64,000 bases of DNA. Origin: Buxus sempervirens (lineage: Eukaryota > Streptophyta > Magnoliopsida > Buxales > Buxaceae). The notes under the pieces are model-generated. The model was not told the origin of the DNA. It was given only the letters and a program-made list of their open reading frames with translations, and made no database searches. A program made the position numbers and the translations under genes. This document shows, piece by piece, positions 25,701 through 34,700 of the stretch; positions within the stretch are counted from its first letter, which is position 1; each line of letters starts with the position of its first letter. The DNA is taken from NCBI GenBank assembly GCA_947561395.2, contig OX387184.1, positions 27,022,766 through 27,086,765 of the forward strand, read 5' to 3'.

Positions 25701-28700
25701 AAGATTGATCAAAATGGGCCAATAAGTTGAAATTTCCCCTATTTGATAAGATCACATTATCAGAGGGGATTTATATCTTGAAATCGCTAATATCACAATG
25801 TATCATTTGATACTATGTTATAACCATAATAAACTGTTAAAAAATTATTATGCCTTGAGTTTATATTTCTACCTAGGGAAAGAGGATATGTTGTTCAATA
25901 CGATGATATTTAAAACCACTAAATTTCTCAGCATTTTCAAACCCTAGGAGACACATAATTGAAACGCAATTTTGAATCATAACTAGTAAGATTCATAATA
26001 AGTTTAGTAGAAGTAGGGTTTATGGTTTAGGATTAGGGATTTTTCCCAGGGGAAGAGCTTTGTTGTTAAAAGAATCAAACTATTTTCATTTTGTACACTC
26101 AATCATTTTAGATTACTGTAATCTATATAAAGAAGGATAAAATAAAGGGAAGTTATTTAGGAAAAAAGAAACATAATTAATGTTTCAGAGCCAAATCATT
26201 TGAACCATTGAATAATACAAGTGAAACATGGACCATAAATAGCAAAATTCAAACATAAACCAAACTTGTTCACTGATTTCAATCAACCTCGGGTCAAATG
26301 AAGTCATAAGATTTGAACCGTGCTCAGCAATTGAACACACTTCATGTCTACATTTTAAAGAAAATAATATATCAAAAAAAAAAAACTATGCAACTGGACT
26401 TTTATTAAATAAAATTTGATACTACAAAATAGTATAAAATGTTACATCAATTTACATTCAAATGTAAAATGATATAGGGTTTCTTATCTCAGTAACATAA
26501 GTATAAGAATAACCAGTAGAAAAGGAGGAACGGAAAAATATTTTTATATAAAACAAATAAAATACCAAATTAAGTTAATGTGAATGAGAAACATGGAGAT
26601 GAAATGTGAAGGGTAACAATATAAATGCCTGTAATTGGAATTCCCCTCCCTGAGAGAAAATTTCCAGCTGGATGTATTTTTGACTGATTTCAATTTGGAT
26701 TGACATGCAAATACATAAAATATGGAAACTTTAGCAGAAGTTCAGTATACAACTCAACAAAAGCTGGCTGAATTTGGGTTTCACATGCCATTCTTCCTCT
26801 GGAGATTAAAATAGCCTAAAACTACAAGTAGTCACCAAGCACTTGACTTAACAGTAACAGGTTTGGTGGTTCCTAATTCACTGTAGCTTCTACAGTACTG
26901 GTTTGTCAGTTCCTAATTTACAATATGTAGCTTCTACCTATAATTCAGGTAAAATTTTTGAATTTAAGGAGAATAATATCTAGATAAAGGATGTAGTTTA
27001 TTTGAAATCGTGTATTCCATGATAGACTGATAGTAGCTTCTAACAAAGAACCAGTCATCATCTACTTTGAAGCAAGATAATGACTTCTCTGAAGAATCAA
27101 AAATAGATCATCAATAAATACGAGTATAGAGTAGATTTTCCATTAGCAACCTCACAACGAATATTGCGAATGCACCTGAAGTCCACTGAATACAGAATCT
27201 TGTCTCTCCTTCCCAGGATTGGTGAACTTAAGGTCAACATGGATCTTCTCCTTTGTTTCTGTAAACAAAATAACCATTATATCTTGTTTTTGTAATACTT
27301 TGAGCAACTCCAATAGATATAACTGATAAAGACACTAACAAAAGGCAGCTGAGAAAAGGAAACCAACTATCACACAGGGTTACTCCAACAATCCTTTAGG
27401 GTAGGAGGGGAAAGGTACCATGATAGCTTGTGGAATGTATTCCTTCATGCTGTTTATTGTACCATTTGAAAGAAAAAAGAACAAGAGGAGTTTCCACGGA
27501 ATGAGTGAAGTTTTGCTACCCTCGAGAACCATGTGGAGTCCCCTCTTTTCTTTTGGCCAATTTTGTAACTGAATTTTGTAGTGTCACTTTTTATCCTTTC
27601 TAAATTATTGAATACCCTTCTAGGTAATGTTTGTCGCTTGACAAAGGCTGATTCTGTTTATTTACTAACAAACTGTACACTTTCTGTGTAGATAAGAAAT
27701 CTGTATACTTTCTGTGTACATAAGATGCTGCATATATTAATAATGATATACACTTTTACTGATTAAATTTTATATGTAGATATTGCTCTATGATTCATTT
27801 CTACTTCATAACATAAGAACAGAAGACAAAATTCTAAAGCAGAATGTAAATAAAGTGATAGGCACAGATGCAAGCACATGTTTATGCATCATGCTCACAG
27901 TAAAAAACACAAGTAAAATTGTTTGCATGTGTATTGTGTATGCTACAAAAATTAAGGATACTCTCAAACCTTCAAAAACGTCCTTGTAGGATGGATCACA
28001 AACTACAATAATTTCCTTCACTTCAACCAGGCATGAGAAAGTATAGAAACTGCAGAAGAAAGCATGGACTAATTATCTGAGAGCATAGGATACTGCTTTA
28101 ACAAATGAGGATACAGACAAGAGAAAATATAGGATTACTTTAGGCAGACCAGAGTGGTTTACTAATTATGTCTAGCATTCAAGATTGAAACAGTGGGATC
28201 CACCTATAGGATCTCTTGCACATAGAACTGGCCATTCCAGACGAGTGTCACCATGTGTTGCAAGGACTACAATTTTTCTCAAATGTTAATCATGGTTTTT
28301 CTATGACAATCTCAAACAAATAAATCAGATAGTTTCATCTGACTCAATCAAAGTGTGATGTAAAAGATCTCTTAAGTGGGACCCTCCCACTGTGTCCAAT
28401 CTTCTACTCTTCCTAAATTGTTACATGTAAGGGATTTTCATTTCTATGGCATGTCAAATATCAGGTAGTTAATTTTAATTTTCCTCAAAATTTGTCAAAA
28501 TATGTAATAGTACTCCTATACCTGTACAAAGCAATTGGTTGGCCGAGGAGTGGAAGATACTGCTTCGGAATGCTTGCCTATGCACCAAACGTAAAACCAT
28601 CATCTCGCATATGAATATGATAAACTAAGAAAATGTAGAGAAGAAAGAGAATGAAATAATTTATACAGACACACACACACATATACAAACACACAAATCC

Positions 28701-31700
28701 ATATATGTATGTGCACATGAACCTTTGTGCATATAAACACCTTATAAAAAAATATAGAGAGAGAGAGAGGTCATAGTTGACATAAGGGTCATTCATACCA
28801 AGGAATGTGAAGGCCACAATATAGCCCTTTTTTTTCCTATGAATAATGAAGATTGGATCAAAAGAAAGAGAGAAAATATATTACATGACACCATTAAAAA
28901 AGAAAGAATCCCAACAAAACAAGGAAAAATAACAACCTACAACACGCTAAGGAAACAACATAAGGCTACACCAGTGGCCCATCCACATGAAATGAGTAAC
29001 CGTCACTCTCAATGCTGGATGCCCCCCAGTCCCTTCACCAATAACTCAAGATAAATATAGGGTTTAGCAAAACTCCCTCTGTTATGTTAGAGAGTATCAG
29101 GTGGATGACATGCCCTTTGTATTTTAACTGTAGACACCCCAAAATTGCACGATTTTTGATAAGTCTTGAAGGAGAGAAATATTTTATTGGGAATTTCAAT
29201 TCTTAGCATTGAGTTTGAGATCCTTAACCCATTTTAATCCAAAGCCACAAAGGAAAAGGCCCGAATTCAATATTTTATGCAAAGTCAAACTTTTTTCGGG
29301 TTGAATTTTGTTGACTTTTGACCCCAGAAAATGAAATATTTTTTAAAGCAAGATTTGAAGATAATTTTTCCCGGTAATTAGGTTTTTAGCAATGTTATTG
29401 CATAAATGAATTTTTTGAGATTTTAAATCTTGACGAATACCTTGGTATTAACATGTTGAATCTTTTTACCGGACCTGAAAAACCGGAATTTAGCCTGGAA
29501 CTGGAAATTTGACTTTTTATTCACTTGGAATTTAGGTCTAGAAATATTTTTAATGGATTCAAATGGAGGGGTGTTTGCTTATTTACATGTAATATCTTAA
29601 GTAAATGGAGATTAAAAAATACGAGGACATTTACTTAAACGATATTACATGTAAATAAGCCTGGCCTGTGCAGTTAAGGCTCAAAACCAACCAGAAATGT
29701 GCTGACTGCAGTATATGTGTGGTTTTGGTTAATTTGGTCTCAACCGCCCTGTATGTACGGTTGCAACCGCACACACAGCACGGTTGATGTTCATGTTTTT
29801 TGCGTGAACTGCCACGTGGCCACCAGGCCGTTAGGCCGTTGAGCCACGTCGGCAACAATCATGGCAAGCGTAACCGAATTGGAACCGCCCTGTATGTGCA
29901 GTTGAGGTGAATTTGCATGGAAACCGTATATAGAGTGACGGTTCTGTGGAAACCGCACTGTGTATACGGTTTTGCTTGTTTCGGGGATTTACGAAAATGT
30001 TCGATCTTTGAGCCTTATTTACGCATATTACCTCTCTCTCAGGGACTTGAACTCCCCATTTTGACCTCCGAAACTTCTAGTATTACAACAATTCAAGGCT
30101 TTTGCTTGAATTGGAATAATCTAGAAGGCTTTTTTGGCATACCCTTGGGACTCTTCTACCCTTTGCTTTGCCTATAAATAGAGGGGTCCTCCTCTTGCAA
30201 ATGGCTGACAATTTGAAGCATAGAAGCTCTGCAAGAAGAGGAGAAACTCTGCTGGATTGTCTACTCAAGGCTCAAGCTACCAAGGTAAGGCTCTAGTTAC
30301 ATTTCCAGCTTCTTCTTTACATTCCAGCACTCTCATCTTCTACTTTTCTGTAGTGTAAGGCCTTTGTGTATTTTTGAAGCCCCAAACCTCTTCCAAAGTA
30401 CCTGGGAATCCTCTCTAGCCGTAAAACGTGAAGCGATAGCCTTGGGAAAAAGAAGTAGGAATGGATCCTCTAGGCTTAGAACCTACAAGTGATGATGAGC
30501 ATGCTATTTGGTTATTTTGAGCCTATGGATGTTTTTTCTGATGTTTATGCATTTTCTTCCGGAGAAGTTGAGTGAATCCTTGCTCACAATAGCCATGGAT
30601 TCCAGACTTCTCCTAGAGAACTGATTTCCACCTATTCACACACTTCTCACCATTTTTCATCAAATAAGCTAGATCTTGGATTTCCATGTTTAATACAGGA
30701 AATCTGAATCTATTGGCTTTAGAATGAATTTTAGAACTTCATGAGATGATTCCTATTGATTTCCAAGTGTTTTGGTCGAATTCACATGCACATATGCACC
30801 ATTTTGGCTTTCTCTTTAAAAATTTTTAAAACAGGGCAGCATCTGTGGCCTGTCTTAGAATGCTCATAACTTCATCCTCAGGATGAGTTTTCGAGTGATT
30901 CCAAAGACATGTGATAGATGAGATGGCCTACTCCATATCTGGAAATTTTCGTTCAAAGTTATAGAGCCAATTTTTGACACCATCTGTTCAAAGTCTGTAA
31001 GTCAGTCCAGCTCAGATTGCTAAACTTGCCGCTTTGATGGTGCACCATTTGCTCAATTTTAATCCATTTTGAGTGATTTCAGTTTCTGAGTTTTCCTTGA
31101 GAAGTCTATTTTCATTTCCAACTAGTTTCAGCTAATTTTGATCTGATTTGTACCTTGGGTGCTCGATTGACTCAGAGATGCTCGCTGGCATAGTCCAGAG
31201 CTAATCTGTGGTCTTCTAGGCCTGTTCGAGAGAGCACACAAGTCATATCTGAATAGAATTTGGTGTGAGGTTTTTTTCTTTGGAAAGATGGCACCACATA
31301 CTTCTTCCATGTAAATTTTCACGGATTTTTATTAAGCCAAACTCCACGAATAGGACTTTGAAAATGCCTACTCAATGCTTTTTCCGAGTTATAACAACAG
31401 ATTTCAGATATGGGTTTCTCTCTCATTTTGAATCGGATTGAGCTGAAATTTTTACTGTATACTCTACTATATACCAGTTTTCAAATGGCTTTAGTTTCAT
31501 TGGATTTGGATTTAAATGGAATGAGTTATGGTTAATCGAAGCTTTCAAGCTCTTTTAGTCTGAATTTTCCAGATTTATCTTAGCTTGATTTTTCTTCATT
31601 TTTTACTTTGATTTCCATTCACTCATGAAGTTTTAGAGGTGATATATCCATGGAGAGAGTTCATATTTATTGGACTACTCATGTGGAATAATCACTTACA

Positions 31701-34700
31701 TTTTGCTTACTTTTAAGCATCCTTTGGCTCTTTCTTGGATTAGCAAACAATCTTTAGCATAAGCAAGCATGTGGCAACCGTCTTAGACGGATGAGTGGGG
31801 GTACCTAACACCTTCCCCCACTCATAAATAATTGCCCTTACCTAATCTCTGGATTTTTTCCTTGTATTAGAGCTACTTTGGCTCTATTTGGCATAAATGA
31901 TCCCTTTGGTGTCCATTCACTCCTTAACTTGAATGGTGGCGACTCTATATCTTTTTGAATCCCGCGTGACGATATCGGAAGTCATCATAGATGACATTTC
32001 CATGTCTCACACTAACATTTTTTTTTTGAATGAAATTCTTTCGTGAATATCCCAAAAAAAAACCTGAAGTTAAATATCAGATAAAAGAGTCCTACTAGTG
32101 GGTCCCCAAATTAGCCCATCAACAAGTGAATTCACAACCCTTGGCATGAGGATGAATGAGATGTTCAACCCTTATGCAAAAATAAAATGGATTAGGGTGA
32201 AGAATCTCCAGGTATACCTCCGGGTGTGTGAACCAACAAGATACAATGATGGTGAAGAACCACCGTCAACTACTAGGTTAGAAACACAACCACCACCCCC
32301 ACCCAAACCCAATTCCCCCTTCCTGCCTTCCCATGTGCAATCCCACGAAATCATGGCAAAACCATATAAAAGTACAAAGAGAACTTCTATCAAAGTTCAA
32401 CTTGATAAATGTCACATCTGAGGGCCTCCACAAAAATGCCTGATTGATAAACTGAAGGAAGAACCAAGCACTAAGTAGCAACTTCCAAATCATGTCAAAA
32501 ATTGCAATATCCTAGAACTCCAGACGAATAATGTCCATCATGCCACCAATGAAAACACCTCCTCAATAAAGGAAACTCTACTATGTCTTGACTTATAAAA
32601 ATCGGCTTACTCCGCTCCTCAAGATCACCAAATGGTAGTGAAAATATTACTTGATACATCACCTGATGTTATTAAAAACACCCAGTTATTAGCATGAACA
32701 TTAACTTGAAATCTAAGTGCAAGCACTTTGTGGCAAAATGCAAAATATTAGGTCTTTTTCTACTTAATAGTCCCTACTTTAGCAAAACCTACAATCGATT
32801 ATGACCATTATTTCATACATCATCCTATCTCTCTCACCCAGACTTAGGAAAAGCCATTGAAAAAGACCCACATCATGACAATAAAAGCAATATAATGAAG
32901 ACAAACGTTCCGAACCACCCTAATTTATCGGAATAAGTGGTCCACTAACTCTTAATGACTAAGAAAACCCAAAACTAAAGTGATTTAGTGCTTCTATTGT
33001 GGGGGCAAGGGTCATTCAAAGAGAGAGTGTCCCGCAAGGCCGGGCAACCCAAGCCAAAACAAATTGGATTCTAGAGAGCCCGAGAAGGGCGAGGCCTAGG
33101 TGGAGGATGAGGAACTAGAAGACTCACCTATGAGCAAGCCCTAAACCAACAATTACTTCATCCGAAATGGAAGTTCATGGGCAGGTCTATGCTATAGGAC
33201 CTAATCAAAGCATGAAGGAAAGTCTCCTCAAGTGTTGGAAGGTATTCACTTAATCTCAAATACTCCTGCTAGAGTACTTATACATGCAGGTGCATCACAT
33301 TCATCAATTCTGCATCTTTAGCCACTGCAATTAATATAAACATGATGAATTGTCTGATTTTACATGGTGGGTACTCCTGTGGGGGCCTTTATGTTTGAGT
33401 TATGCGTGTAGAAATTGTTGAATCTAGATAAAAATCAGGAAATAACAATTGATCTACTAGTATTGAACATGAATGAGTTTCAAGCCATATTTGGAATGGA
33501 TTGTCTAACCCACATCCATGCCAAGATGGATTGTGGCAACTGGTGGTGATGCTTCAATTGTCCAACAGGGATTTGTGCACATTTGAAGGAATTGAAGGGG
33601 ATGAGCTAAAGTCAAAGTATATATATGCTTCTGACAATGTGGTGCTAACACTTGAAAACCTACAAGTTGTTAGTGAATTCTCTGATTATTTCAGAACATT
33701 CTGGTTTGTCACCATGGAGAGAGATCAAGTTTTGCATTGACCCAGTGCCCGTAACTGCCCTTATAGCTCTACCTCCTTACCAGACTGCTCCTGCAAAACT
33801 AAGGGAACCAAAAGAACAATTAGATCACCTGCTGAAAATGGGTTTGATCAGACATGGTAGTAGTGCATGAGGTTAACCAATATTATTTGTACGGAAAAAG
33901 GGTGGGTCCTTGCAGCTATATGTTGACTATAGAAAGCTAAATGTAGTGATCATCAAGAAAAAGTATCCACTTCCACATATTGATGATACATTTGATTAAC
34001 TAGAAGGAGCGGTACACTTTTCCAAGATTGATTTGAGGACAGGGTATCACCATTTAAGAATCAAGGAAGAATATATCCCAAAAACAACTTTTCAAACAAG
34101 ATGTGGTAAATTTGAGTTTGCATTATTACCATTTAGGCTAACTAATGCTCCTATTGCCTTCATGGATCTAATGCATCGGTATTTCGGCTATATCTACACC
34201 AAGGTTTACTGTTTCGGTGCCGATGGACGGCAACCAAAACGAAATTTCGGCGGCAAAACGCTGGAAAATTTAAAATGGGCAAAATTTGGGTTTTTTTGGA
34301 TTTTGGGGAAATTTCGCCGGCACACCACCCGTTTCGCTAATAAAAATTAAATAAATTTGCATTTTTCGCCTGTTTCGCTTGGCACGCTTCCCCGTTTCGC
34401 CGAAAAAATCGCCAGGGAAACTACCCTGGCGAATTCCCCCAACGAAACGCATTGCTGGGGGGAAAAGGGGGGAAAAAAATCGAAATTCTGAAACTCAAAA
34501 CACTGATCTAGACCACTTTCTTATTGTCTTCATCGAAAATATCCTTATATATTCTCAGTCTAGAGAGGAGCATGAATAGCAGTTAAATATTGTTTTGCAA
34601 ATTCTCAGAAACTATCAAGGACCAGTATCGTACCAATCCCTGCCAATACCAGTACATACCAGTAACAGCCAAGATTAGAAAGTTAGAAACCATGCAACGA

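Larger units (their letters stand above)
29129..32011 (+). mobile_element. 2.9-kb solo LTR, Ty3/gypsy (Tat-like)
   Basis: Starts TGTAGACACCCCAAAATTGC and ends CATGTCTCACA, 2883 bp, flanked by TTAAC (29124-29128) and CTAAC (32012-32016), a 4-of-5 target duplication. A TATA box lies at 30172-30181 and the 3' part holds GGTACCTAACACCTTCCCCC and GGTGGCGACTCT, motifs shared with the fragment at 8934-9140. No internal coding region adjoins either side, so it is a solo LTR left by LTR-LTR recombination. It sits in IspD intron 2, antisense to the gene. Confidence 0.7.

Noticed and set aside
28578-28817. An extra IspD exon upstream of exon 3
   Set aside because: The frame [16 protein letters not shown] has no IspD counterpart, and exons 2 and 3 already join in phase at the conserved KRMG/xxIPKQY site.
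32098-32421. Proline-rich protein gene (107 codons)
   Set aside because: Composition is low-complexity and it lies between a solo LTR and a gypsy fragment; no homology recognised.
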